Below, piece after piece: positions 7,844-14,778 of a DNA stretch of 21,165 nucleotides. Source of the stretch: Candidatus Bathyarchaeota archaeon (lineage in GTDB: Archaea > Thermoproteota > Bathyarchaeia > Bathyarchaeales > Bathycorpusculaceae); assembly GCA_030589055.1 (NCBI GenBank), contig JAUUWK010000006.1:1-21165 (forward strand). Reading direction: 5' to 3'. How positions within the stretch are numbered: the stretch's first letter is position 1; each line of letters opens with the position of its first letter. Both the position numbers and the translations under genes were made by a program. The notes beneath the pieces are model-generated. The model searched no databases, was not told where the DNA came from, and saw only the letters and a list, made by a program, of their open reading frames with translations.

Positions 7844-8654
7844 CAAACTAAGAACCACACGCATTCTAAAGATAAGAACTGAAAGCCCGACAGTGAAGAC
7901 TTTAACTTTTGAAGACAATCAATGCGCAAAGGCTAGGCCAGGACAGTTTCTTATGCTTTGGGTTCCAGGCGTGGATGAAATCCCCTTAAGTGTACTCGAC
8001 GCAGAAGAAAACGGCTTAGTGTCAGTAGCCGTAAAGGAAGTTGGCGAAGCGACGACTATTCTCCACGACAAAAAGGTAGGCGAAGTCGTAGGTGTCAGAG
8101 GTCCCTTCGGAAATGGTTTCACCTTGAAAGGAGAAAGAGTATTAATGGTTAGCGGGGGCACAGGCACAGCCCCGATATTGTTTCTAGCCAAAGAATTAGC
8201 AATAAGAGCGACGAGGCTGATTTCCGTGGTGGGTGCGAAAACAAGAGGTGAACTATTATTAGTGAATAACATGAGAAGGACACTTGACAAGAAAAAAATG
8301 CTGGTTATTGCAACAACTGAGGATGGTAGTTGTGGTGTTAAAGGCTTTGCAACAACTCCATTGCAGTCTTTTTTGGCGAATGAAAAGTTTGACATGATTT
8401 ACACTTGTGGTCCGGAACTGATGATGCGGAAGGTTTTCGATTTAGCTGAAAAATTTGGAATAGCCTTAGAAGCTAGTCTTGAACGTTTGATGCGTTGTGC
8501 CATAGGATTATGCGGAAGCTGTGTTATAGGCAGATACCGCGTATGCAGAGACGGCCCTGTATTTACAGCAGAGCAACTAAGAGAAGTTAAAGCCGAATTT
8601 GGAATTTCAAAACGTGACTTCGATGGACGAAAAATCTCCATAGAATATGTTTAG
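7806..8654 (+). CDS. pyrK: Dihydroorotate dehydrogenase electron-transfer subunit
   Basis: Passes electrons from the FMN of PyrD through a 2Fe-2S cluster and FAD to NAD+. The FAD-binding domain shows RPGQFLMLWVPGVDEIPLSV (44-63) and a VRGPFGNGF loop (97-105). The NAD-binding domain begins with VLMVSGGTGTAPIL (112-125). The cluster ligands are C231, C236, C239 and C247. The last gap, seven residues, is shorter than in the bacterial enzymes I know (about 14). YTCGPE at about 200-204 is the usual family motif. At 282 residues it is of normal length. The start chosen is GTG at 7806, inside pyrD. A TTG at 7818 is also possible, because conserved sequence begins only near LRTTRILKI. The overlap points to coupled translation with pyrD. 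Confidence 0.95.
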   Translation: MWRKLSAYHTAANKLRTTRILKIRTESPTVKTLTFEDNQCAKARPGQFLMLWVPGVDEIPLSVLDAEENGLVSVAVKEVGEATTILHDKKVGEVVGVRGPFGNGFTLKGERVLMVSGGTGTAPILFLAKELAIRATRLISVVGAKTRGELLLVNNMRRTLDKKKMLVIATTEDGSCGVKGFATTPLQSFLANEKFDMIYTCGPELMMRKVFDLAEKFGIALEASLERLMRCAIGLCGSCVIGRYRVCRDGPVFTAEQLREVKAEFGISKRDFDGRKISIEYV

Positions 8655-8791
8655 TTTGAAGCAAATTGATGATTCAAGACGGCTATTTCAGCTGATAGTA
8701 GAGGATGTCTTCGCACACCCAGCTTCAACACAATATACGTGACTGGAACAATGGTGTTCTCTTGGTCATACTCATCCTCCAATGAGAAATG

Positions 8792-8798
8792 CTTATAG
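8792..8798 (+). promoter_or_regulatory. Possible TATA box for tRNA-Ala
   Basis: CTTATAG, 42-48 bases before the mature tRNA 5' end, would give a short precursor leader of about 20 bases. The rest of the 185-base gap after pyrK shows no gene that I can support. Confidence 0.3.
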
Positions 8799-8839
8799 CC
8801 TATTTTGATCGGTTAGAGTTTTGGAAACAGAACTTTGAT

Positions 8840-8914
8840 GGGCGGGTAGATCAGCTTGGAATGATCGCCACGTTGGCATCGTGGAAGTCGCGGGTTCAAA
8901 TCCCGCCCCGTCCA
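8840..8914 (+). tRNA. tRNA-Ala(GGC)
   Basis: A full cloverleaf can be folded by eye. The acceptor stem pairs 8840-8846 with 8907-8913 and carries the G3-U70 wobble that is the alanine identity element. The D stem is GATC/GATC. The anticodon stem CCACG/CGTGG encloses TTGGCAT, with anticodon GGC at 8875-8877 (reads GCC and GCU). The T stem GCGGG/CCCGC surrounds TTCAAAT. The discriminator is A, and CCA is not encoded. There is no intron. Confidence 0.96.
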
Positions 8915-8940
8915 CAAGTCTTATTTTGATAAAGTGAGCA

Positions 8941-8947
8941 TTTTTTT
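8941..8947 (+). terminator. T-run after tRNA-Ala
   Basis: Seven T residues 27 bases after the tRNA 3' end, with smaller T-runs just before them. This is the usual type of archaeal RNA 3' end; no hairpin is needed or seen. Confidence 0.45.
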
Positions 8948-9022
8948 GGATCTTACGCCGAATTAAGCCCAGTCTAAGCCAGTTGTTTCCAGATAGGTGG
9001 CGCGTATTCGATAATTTTGGCA

Positions 9023-10087
9023 CTAGGCTTTAACTTTGCGCGTGCGGTTTAGCAGGCGTTCATGCTCCCATGTGTTGAAGTCCGCAGGTGGGTCAACGAT
9101 TTCGTCAGCAGACTTTCTTTGGAGTTTTGCCACATCATTGGGGCATCCTGTCACGCATAATCCGCAGCCGATGCATTGTTCTCGGTTCACAACCGCCACG
9201 CCGTCTCGTTTACAGATTGCCTGTACTTGGCATCGTTCTATACATGTTCCGCAACCTAGACATGAATCAGGGTCAATAATCGCGTAGTAGTTGGCGTGGG
9301 CTACTGAGTCTTTTACGTCAAACTCGGTGATTCCTCGAAGTATGCCGCAGCAGCAACCACAACAGTTGCAGACGTAGCCGATTCCCTTCATCACGTTACT
9401 CACAGTGTGAACAAGCCCTATATCCTCAGCCTTGTCAAGAACACCCAACGCTTCCTCCAAGGAGATGTCGCCTAGGCGAGGCGGACGCTCAATTGACGAA
9501 AAGCTGAGACAAGTCTTCAAGGGGAAATCACACTTGCGGCCAACGTAATCTTGCTGTACACGACAGATACAGTCACGGACCCGAAACGTCTTACTAGCCA
9601 AGAGAATTGCTTTAACATCGTCATAAGGAAGAATCCACTCAGACTTTACAGCCTTCCGGGAAGGAATAACCCTGTGGATAGCAGGCTGAGGCCTCATTAT
9701 CCCCACAATTCCGCCCTCCTCAAAGTAATCCTCAACAAGATGGGCCAACTCGTGGTTCATCGCATCCAGCTGCGCCTCATAGATCCCAACGACAAAAGGC
9801 GCCAGCCTAAACCTGGGCTTTCCATCTCTCTCATCTGACCACACAAGTCCCCGCTTAGACATGTCAATCAGCCTCGATTTGACTTCCTCAGCACGCAGTT
9901 CCAATCGTTCAGCAATTACATTATAGGTCTCCATTTTGCGCCCCAGTTCACTGGCAAGAGAAGCTTCTTCGATGGAGAATATCTTCTGTAGGATGGCGAT
10001 CTCAACGCCTGACTGAGTTCGGGGAAAACGATTGGGAAGCCTATCCAACGCCTCCGCAAGTCGCTCATAAACACTTGCAGTCATCAC
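9023..10087 (-). CDS. Multi-cluster iron-sulfur protein with N-terminal winged-helix-like region
   Basis: A 354-residue soluble protein. Residues about 25-110 resemble a winged-helix fold (EIAILQKIFSIEEASLASEL, a VKSRLIDMSKRGLVW turn). The middle holds C173, C175, C186 and C193, then a dense group C240, C242, C243, C245, C246, C247. Two ferredoxin-type 4Fe-4S motifs follow: C276-x2-C279-x2-C282-x3-C286 with C292 near, and C305-x2-C308-x2-C311-x3-C315-P. Similar Cys-rich ferredoxins occur in strict anaerobes, but I know no assigned reaction. Either electron transfer or redox sensing is possible. The start is GTG at 10085-10087 or, better spaced after GGTGG, ATG at 10082-10084. It is transcribed alone, away from the recombinase remnant. 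Confidence 0.88.
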   Translation of the reverse strand: MMTASVYERLAEALDRLPNRFPRTQSGVEIAILQKIFSIEEASLASELGRKMETYNVIAERLELRAEEVKSRLIDMSKRGLVWSDERDGKPRFRLAPFVVGIYEAQLDAMNHELAHLVEDYFEEGGIVGIMRPQPAIHRVIPSRKAVKSEWILPYDDVKAILLASKTFRVRDCICRVQQDYVGRKCDFPLKTCLSFSSIERPPRLGDISLEEALGVLDKAEDIGLVHTVSNVMKGIGYVCNCCGCCCGILRGITEFDVKDSVAHANYYAIIDPDSCLGCGTCIERCQVQAICKRDGVAVVNREQCIGCGLCVTGCPNDVAKLQRKSADEIVDPPADFNTWEHERLLNRTRKVKA

Positions 10088-10102
10088 TCCACCAACTTCA
10101 CA

Positions 10103-10630
10103 ATGCCTGAGCTAAAACATAAGTCAGTGACCAACAACCTCATAAAGCCTAGGCGCACCTTCACTCAAACCCTTTTCGAACAGTATATTCCAGATAATAA
10201 TACTTGCCTCAATATTTACTTTGCCAAAATGCCCACGCTTCTGGAATGTTCAACCTCAACCGATGGTTTAAACGAGGATCTAAACCTAGCCCCATCCACT
10301 GTGCGTGAACACTGTCACTCTGGCAAGATTTTTAAAGTTTTGTGGGAGCTGAAGAAAAGAGGTTACGCTGAGAAGACTATCGAAGGTTACTTTAAACGTT
10401 TGAAGATGTTATCGAAGCACATTGACTTAGACAATTCAGAAGCTGTTAAGGCTTTCATAGCAAATTAGACACATTGGTCAAATGCTTACAAGGAAAGCTG
10501 TGTCAACGCTTATACACATTATGTCGAGCAATATGGACTTTCTTGGGAGAAGCCAGTTTACAGGAGACTTATGAGATTGCTTAATGTTCCAACAACCGAA
10601 CAAGTGAACATGTTCATGCGGGAAGGTTAA
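10103..10630 (+). pseudogene. Tyrosine recombinase remnant with in-frame TAG and no catalytic domain
   Basis: One frame runs from ATG 10103 to TAA 10628-10630, broken only by TAG at 10466-10468. Residues from about 10330 onward resemble the SAM-like core-binding domain of archaeal phage-type integrases: LWELKKRGYAEKTIEGYFKRL, then after the stop THWSNAYKESCVNAYTHYVEQ, YGLSWEKPVYRR and NVPTTEQVNMFM. The catalytic domain with its Arg-His-Arg-Tyr residues should follow but is absent; the sequence after 10630 shows nothing like it. The first 70 residues have no recognisable domain and may be untranslated, since this stretch also holds the promoter of the divergent iron-sulfur gene. It is most likely the relic of an integrated element. 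The 230 bases that follow hold no gene. Confidence 0.7.
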
Positions 10631-10860
10631 CTTTGCCCACTTACGTCCCTTTAGATCTCAGATTCTAGCGTTCTTTGCATTGTTTAAGATCTTCTAGCAG
10701 TTAAACTAACTATAAACATTCTTTACAAAGGCGAAAAGCTGAGCGCCAAGAGACCTTTATTTTGGATTAGAATTTTCAGAAAGTATTGTAGCTTCATAAT
10801 GATTAAACGTGTTTGCACAATAAACTTCTGCTAGATAGTAGTATTAAAGGGGACTTTGAA

Positions 10861-11784
10861 TTGTCTGAGAATGGAAGCGGATGGGCTTGGATATTAGGGA
10901 TTATTGTGTTTCTGTTGTGTTTTAATGCTACGTACGCCCTTATCGAACTGGTCGTTAGGGGGCCTCAATCGAGCATTAATGTCCTTTCATTGGTGGATGG
11001 AACATATGATGTGCCTGTTTCAATCTACGTCTTAGCATCCATGATTACAGCGGCTGCGTCCTTCAGTTTTCTTTATTCATCCTTTATCCGCAAATTAACA
11101 GTAGAAACTGCCTCCACCAAAATGCTTGATGCCCTTGAGTCAAAGTTGCGCCACAATCGAGGACGGATGGAAAAGGTTGTTACAAAAAAATTCGCTAATC
11201 TTTCAATGAATGATTTTAAAATCACAGAGAACCTGAAAAACATTAAGATACAACTCGAAGAAAGTCAAGGAAGACTAGAAAAAATCGGTGAGGCAAGGTA
11301 TCAATATAGGAGAACTATGGAGAAGCAAATCGTTGTTTTGGAGGATATGAAGAAAAAACTTGAAAAGATTGAATTACAATTAACACCGAAACCTCGCTTA
11401 ACCAGCCGTTCTGACATACAAGAAGTCAGTGGGGTCGGCCAAAAAATAGCTGAGAAACTGAAGTCTGTTGGGATAACAAATGTGGAAAGGCTCATCATTG
11501 AAGATCCAACGCTTATCGCTCAAAAGACTGAACTTACAAAGAACAAGATTAAAAAGATACAGAGCACAGTCCAGTTGCTCATGATTCCTAAGATCGACGA
11601 AAACAAGGCGAAGCTTCTTCAGAAAGCAGGAATCACATCCGCAGATACACTTGCAAGTCAAAATCCAATACAGCTTTTTAAGAAAATCGCAAGTGTCACA
11701 AAAAGTAGTGACGATGCGCCTACCTTGGAGGAGATCGCTTCATACATAAAATTTGCGCGGTCTAATCTCATCTTCTTCTATTAA
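10861..11784 (+). CDS. Membrane protein with coiled coil and tandem helix-hairpin-helix motifs
   Basis: No family recognised as a whole. From the TTG at 10861 the product has 307 residues. There are two membrane helices (about 8-31 and 53-75) with a short loop between them. A charged, heptad-like helical stretch follows (about 80-175: many K, E, L, I at coiled-coil spacing). The C-terminal domain begins DIQEVSGVGQKIAEKLKSVGITNVERLI (185 onward), a clear helix-hairpin-helix with the GVG turn. A weaker second copy is at MIPKIDENKAKLLQKAGITSADTL (about 241-264). Such motifs bind DNA without sequence preference or mediate protein contacts. I chose this start because AAAGGGGA ends seven bases before it; a TTG at 10813 would add 16 residues. 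A monocistronic gene between a recombinase relic and a gene-poor stretch. Confidence 0.82.
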   Translation: MSENGSGWAWILGIIVFLLCFNATYALIELVVRGPQSSINVLSLVDGTYDVPVSIYVLASMITAAASFSFLYSSFIRKLTVETASTKMLDALESKLRHNRGRMEKVVTKKFANLSMNDFKITENLKNIKIQLEESQGRLEKIGEARYQYRRTMEKQIVVLEDMKKKLEKIELQLTPKPRLTSRSDIQEVSGVGQKIAEKLKSVGITNVERLIIEDPTLIAQKTELTKNKIKKIQSTVQLLMIPKIDENKAKLLQKAGITSADTLASQNPIQLFKKIASVTKSSDDAPTLEEIASYIKFARSNLIFFY

Positions 11785-11907
11785 GACTCTTTTGACAAAC
11801 AAGTATTTCAACATCATTACACGTGGAACATAAAGAATTTTCCATATTAACGGAAAAAAACTGGGCAGTTTACGGCCCGGACAAGATCTAAACCCACGCC
11901 AACTTTT

Positions 11908-11933
11908 ACTGTATCCAGTGTCACCGATACAGT
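11908..11933. repeat. Inverted repeat, 8-bp arms
   Basis: ACTGTATC at 11908-11915 is matched by GATACAGT at 11926-11933 with a ten-base loop. It lies 124 bases after the helix-hairpin-helix gene in a 294-base stretch without a supported gene. It could be a hairpin at an mRNA 3' end or a protein-binding site. On the minus strand it lies inside a 40-codon frame (11847-11969). Confidence 0.5.
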
Positions 11934-12078
11934 GATTGTTACGTCGCTCGGGTTCAGTGTTGGAGTCACTTAGTCGTCATCATAAAAACATTCAACAGAG
12001 AAGTTCCATAGTCACGACGTTCCTTACAGATAGACTGAAGAAAGGGGGCGTAGTGTAGAAGAAAAAGCCCTAAGAATA

Positions 12079-12294
12079 TTGTTTGACCGAGAAGGCGGCC
12101 TACTTGGAATAGGACAAACAAAACTTACGAAAGGATTTTTCAGAGACGTAGGTGACGACATATTCGTCAGGGTGAACCATGAGGGAAAGATAGTGGGATT
12201 CGTTATACATAACCTAACTAAAAGAATGACAAAAACAAGAGATGTAAAGCTTCCAGTAGAAGCAACCTCTTCCAAAACAAATGAATCACCGTAA
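12079..12294 (+). CDS. Small protein, DUF2283-like
   Basis: A 71-residue frame from TTG at 12079. The core DDIFVRVNHEGKIVGFVIHNLTKRM (25-49) resembles the end of DUF2283 proteins, where an acidic turn is followed by G-x-I-V-G and a short helix ending KR. The start is uncertain. The frame is open upstream to 12034 and that stretch (ERGRSVEEKALRIL) also looks coding, but it contains no start codon. An AAAGGGGG ribosome-like site at 12041-12048 points to a start about 12053, where the GTG is in another frame and stops at once. This suggests a frameshift or 5' decay. It lies just before the 3' end of the convergent tRNA-Leu. Function unknown. Confidence 0.5.
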   Translation: MFDREGGLLGIGQTKLTKGFFRDVGDDIFVRVNHEGKIVGFVIHNLTKRMTKTRDVKLPVEATSSKTNESP

Positions 12295-12320
12295 CCTTTT
12301 CTGAAAATAACTAAATTTGA

Positions 12321-12405
12321 TGCGGCGGGCCGGATTCGAACCAGCGAACCCCTACAGGAAAGGATCTTGAGTCCTTCGCCTTTGACCTGGCTTGGCTACC
12401 GCCGC
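12321..12405 (-). tRNA. tRNA-Leu(CAA)
   Basis: Reading the minus strand, the acceptor stem pairs GCGGCGG (12399-12405) with CCGCCGC (12322-12328), with discriminator A at 12321. The anticodon stem AAGGA/TCCTT encloses CTCAAGA, anticodon CAA at 12367-12369, reading UUG. A long variable arm (about 14 bases) marks a class II tRNA, as expected for leucine. The T arm is GCTGG-TTCGAAT-CCGGC. CCA is not encoded and no intron is seen. It is 85 bases long. Confidence 0.96.
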
Positions 12406-12429
12406 ACACAATAACAAGACTCTCAAATC

Positions 12430-12436
12430 TTATTAA
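12430..12436 (-). promoter_or_regulatory. TATA box for tRNA-Leu
   Basis: TTAATAA on the minus strand, centred about 28 bases before the mature 5' end of tRNA-Leu, would start transcription at or within a few bases of the tRNA. It overlaps the stop region of the metallopeptidase-like gene. Confidence 0.45.
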
Positions 12437-12789
12437 CTATTTCTCGAAATTTTAGCTTCCATAGACGTGTACGCTTGAATGATATCTCTTGCGAATTTAT
12501 CTGCGTACTTCTCAGTTCCTTTGTGTTTTGCATCTAAATCTGTTCTTAAATGATGGTAAAACTCGTGTAAAATAATGAATGGTTCTTTGAGCGCGTCGCT
12601 GTTCAAAACGAAAATGGTCCTTTTTTTCGCGTTGTAGCATCCAAGAGCCTTCCTCTTACGTCCTTTAGGGAGACCAACCTTTATCTCTGGCACATCAACA
12701 CCATAATGCCCAGCGAGCAACTCTAAAGCTTTCTCTACCTTCCCATTCAAGATAAGCCAGACAATAGACATCTTAAACTCAGGTTTCAA
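12433..12789 (-). CDS. Small HExxH metallopeptidase-like protein (ImmA/IrrE-like)
   Basis: A 118-residue protein with the zinc-metallopeptidase motif HEFYH in FIILHEFYHHLRTDL (about residues 71-85). About 20 residues later EKYADKFARDII gives an acidic third-ligand candidate. That arrangement is typical of ImmA/IrrE (DUF955) peptidases. The segment KRTIFVLNSDALKEP before it fits the beta strand and loop leading to the active helix. It is smaller than most such proteins and lacks the HTH partner domain often fused or adjacent in them; no HTH gene or toxin-antitoxin partner lies next to it. The start is TTG at 12787-12789 with GGTGGA five to six bases upstream; ATG at 12769-12771 is an alternative. 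Substrate unknown. Confidence 0.72.
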   Translation of the reverse strand: MKPEFKMSIVWLILNGKVEKALELLAGHYGVDVPEIKVGLPKGRKRKALGCYNAKKRTIFVLNSDALKEPFIILHEFYHHLRTDLDAKHKGTEKYADKFARDIIQAYTSMEAKISRNS

Positions 12790-12871
12790 GAACTATCCAC
12801 CTTAATGTGTTTTCTTAAATGTCAATAGCTACAACCTATCGAAACATTTTGTCGTTTCAGGTTGAAGAGTT

Positions 12872-14506
12872 CTATCCTCTTAACTTCTTCCAGTAGATTA
12901 TTCCACCTATTATGGCTATTGCACCTATTCCACCGCCTATATAAAAGGAGTATTTTACCCATAAAGGCGGTTCCTCAACTTTTACTGTCAACTCTAAGCT
13001 TACACTCTCATATCTAAATTCATCCTCACTAAATTTTGTGCGAGTCTTCCATGTTCCAAGAGTTTCGGGTTTAAAGGTTGCCGTAAAAGTGCCATTCGAA
13101 AGTGTATAGCATAGTGTCTGTCTGGTTTCATTTACAGAGGTGAAATAGACAGTTATGGGAAGGCTTTCAGCCGGCGGAGTTAAATGACCTCTAACAGTTA
13201 TGTTTTCGCCAAAATAAACGGTTTCCTGAATTAACGAGAAGTTAAGCATTGAAGAATACTTTACAGAATAGTTTCCGTAGGCAACAAGAACGTTTTCTAG
13301 GATATCATCGGCTTCAACCATATAATTGACAAACGTGCCGGCAGTCTGTCCCGGAAGAACTGCTCTGCAGGTTCTATTATCGACAATCTCCATTCCTAAA
13401 GCAGTTGCGTTCTTCCAGCCATCAGTTGAAAACTGCAAAGTTACATTCTTCAAATCCGTCGAGTTCGAAACGTAGGCAACAACGGTGGTGTTATGCGGAT
13501 ACACTCGCCCAGGAATAATTGAAGGTTCAAGGCAAGCATTCCCAAATTCAGTCTTCACCGCAAAATCTATTGTTCCAGAACCCGCTTCACCTATGAAAAC
13601 TAGATAGTAAAGGCTTTTTCCAAGATACGGTGAAGTAAAGTTTATGAACATGTCTTGACCGTGGAACTCACAACTTGCATAGGCTACACCCCTATATTCC
13701 TCGCTTTTCAAGTTATAGCCGCCGAACATGTCGTCTCTTTCACCGTAAAGACCTAGTTCCCAAGCTAAAGGAACATCATTTAAAAGGCTCCCCATGTCCT
13801 CTTCCGGATTAGCCATCAAGTAAAGCCTAACTTCATACATATCCAAAGTTTCCGGAATCTTAGCCAAAACTTCTACGTGCTGACTTTCAGTCACGAACTC
13901 GTAAGCCCAACTCGTCTCAAGAACAGGCAGCTCACCCTCCTTCCCTCTAACAAAATGCTCGTGCCAAACGTTACATTCAACATTCTCAATTACCATGAAC
14001 GTTGCCTGCTGAGAACCTTTACTTTCTCTAGGATCATTTCTCAGAACAAAGGTGTAGTTACCTGAATACATTGGAGCAAGAAAGGCTTCGTCCACCGTGG
14101 TTCCCAAATGCTCAGGAAAGCCAGCAGATTCCGTGTGATAACCTGCTGTCGCACCAAAGGGATCATAAACGTAAATATCATAGTCTGTTAAAGGTTCGGA
14201 ATCCCAATCTATCCATTCACCATAACAGTAAACATGATAGCTGTGATTCGCCCTAAGTGGGCATACTACGCTCCAGTTTTGGCCTACCAGCAACTGAGAA
14301 TCATTCAGAAACACTGGAAACATAGGCTTTTCCATATAAGTCCAGTTCCCCAAAAACGGCGAGTCTAGGTAAGTATGCAAATACCTTTCATGGCCCGGAA
14401 AGCTCCAAGCCTTAGCACTGAAGTTTAGACTGGCAGGTATTGAATACAAAAACGCAAGCACTACCATAGCTATTAGACTTTTTCGACCGGCAAGAGTATT
14501 TTTCAA
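12872..14506 (-). CDS. Large secreted surface protein with C-terminal membrane anchor
   Basis: A 544-residue protein with an N-terminal signal segment (basic RK at 8-9, hydrophobic core about 11-27) and a single C-terminal helix (about 518-539, GGGIGAIAIIGGIIYW) followed by KKLRG. The body is therefore outside the membrane. It is rich in Asn-x-Ser/Thr sequons, aromatic residues and Gly, and looks like a chain of beta-sandwich domains. Near residues 320-400 (PHNTTVVAYVSNSTDLKNVTLQFSTD begins one) and 420-510 (FGENITVRGHLTPPAESLPITVYF) it resembles the Ig-like/FN3-like repeats of archaeal surface proteins. No catalytic motif is seen. The start is TTG at 14504-14506, since a stop lies two codons upstream and the signal segment follows. 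It may be an S-layer-associated or cell-contact protein; the function is unknown. Confidence 0.82.
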   Translation of the reverse strand: MKNTLAGRKSLIAMVVLAFLYSIPASLNFSAKAWSFPGHERYLHTYLDSPFLGNWTYMEKPMFPVFLNDSQLLVGQNWSVVCPLRANHSYHVYCYGEWIDWDSEPLTDYDIYVYDPFGATAGYHTESAGFPEHLGTTVDEAFLAPMYSGNYTFVLRNDPRESKGSQQATFMVIENVECNVWHEHFVRGKEGELPVLETSWAYEFVTESQHVEVLAKIPETLDMYEVRLYLMANPEEDMGSLLNDVPLAWELGLYGERDDMFGGYNLKSEEYRGVAYASCEFHGQDMFINFTSPYLGKSLYYLVFIGEAGSGTIDFAVKTEFGNACLEPSIIPGRVYPHNTTVVAYVSNSTDLKNVTLQFSTDGWKNATALGMEIVDNRTCRAVLPGQTAGTFVNYMVEADDILENVLVAYGNYSVKYSSMLNFSLIQETVYFGENITVRGHLTPPAESLPITVYFTSVNETRQTLCYTLSNGTFTATFKPETLGTWKTRTKFSEDEFRYESVSLELTVKVEEPPLWVKYSFYIGGGIGAIAIIGGIIYWKKLRG

Positions 14507-14778
14507 ACGTTATCACTAAGCCACCTCTACTTCTTGTTTTAGTGAGGCATAATTGTTATGAACGTCGACTCTCGATTCTGAATCCGGAAACTGAACAAAG
14601 CATGAATAGTGACCTTTGAATGATAAAGTTTATTAGAAAGCTGTGCAGTTACGTTTGTAGTCTTTCAAAGCTCAGAGTCAGATTTTTCAATTTGGAGGAA
14701 ATTAAGAGTTTGAAAAAACCCGCATCAAGCGATTCCACGCATACATATTTGAGTTTAAATTGCGGGGGATAGTTAGAA
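14507..14778 (+). promoter_or_regulatory. rpoB leader region with promoter-like elements and a mini-ORF
   Basis: This 272-base gap separates the divergent surface-protein gene from rpoB. A TATA-like TTTATTA preceded by purines is at 14629-14635. TTTAAAT about 25 bases before rpoB is a second candidate. GGAGG at 14695-14699 precedes a 20-codon frame starting TTG 14710 and ending TAG 14770-14772, seven bases before rpoB. GGGGGAT at 14764-14770 can serve as the rpoB ribosome site. I find no rpoH frame here, although that gene often precedes rpoB in archaea. Confidence 0.4.

Noticed and set aside
8667..8700. C/D-box guide RNA candidate after pyrK (TTGATGA and CTGA)
   Set aside because: The C-like box has T at the purine position, 18 bases separate it from CTGA (longer than usual), and no matching C' and final D box follow.
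8793..9023. 76-residue minus-strand frame with GAGFEPATSTMPTWRS
   Set aside because: This is the antisense translation of tRNA-Ala. The GAGFEPA-type string is a well-known false protein produced by the T arm and anticodon region of tRNA genes.
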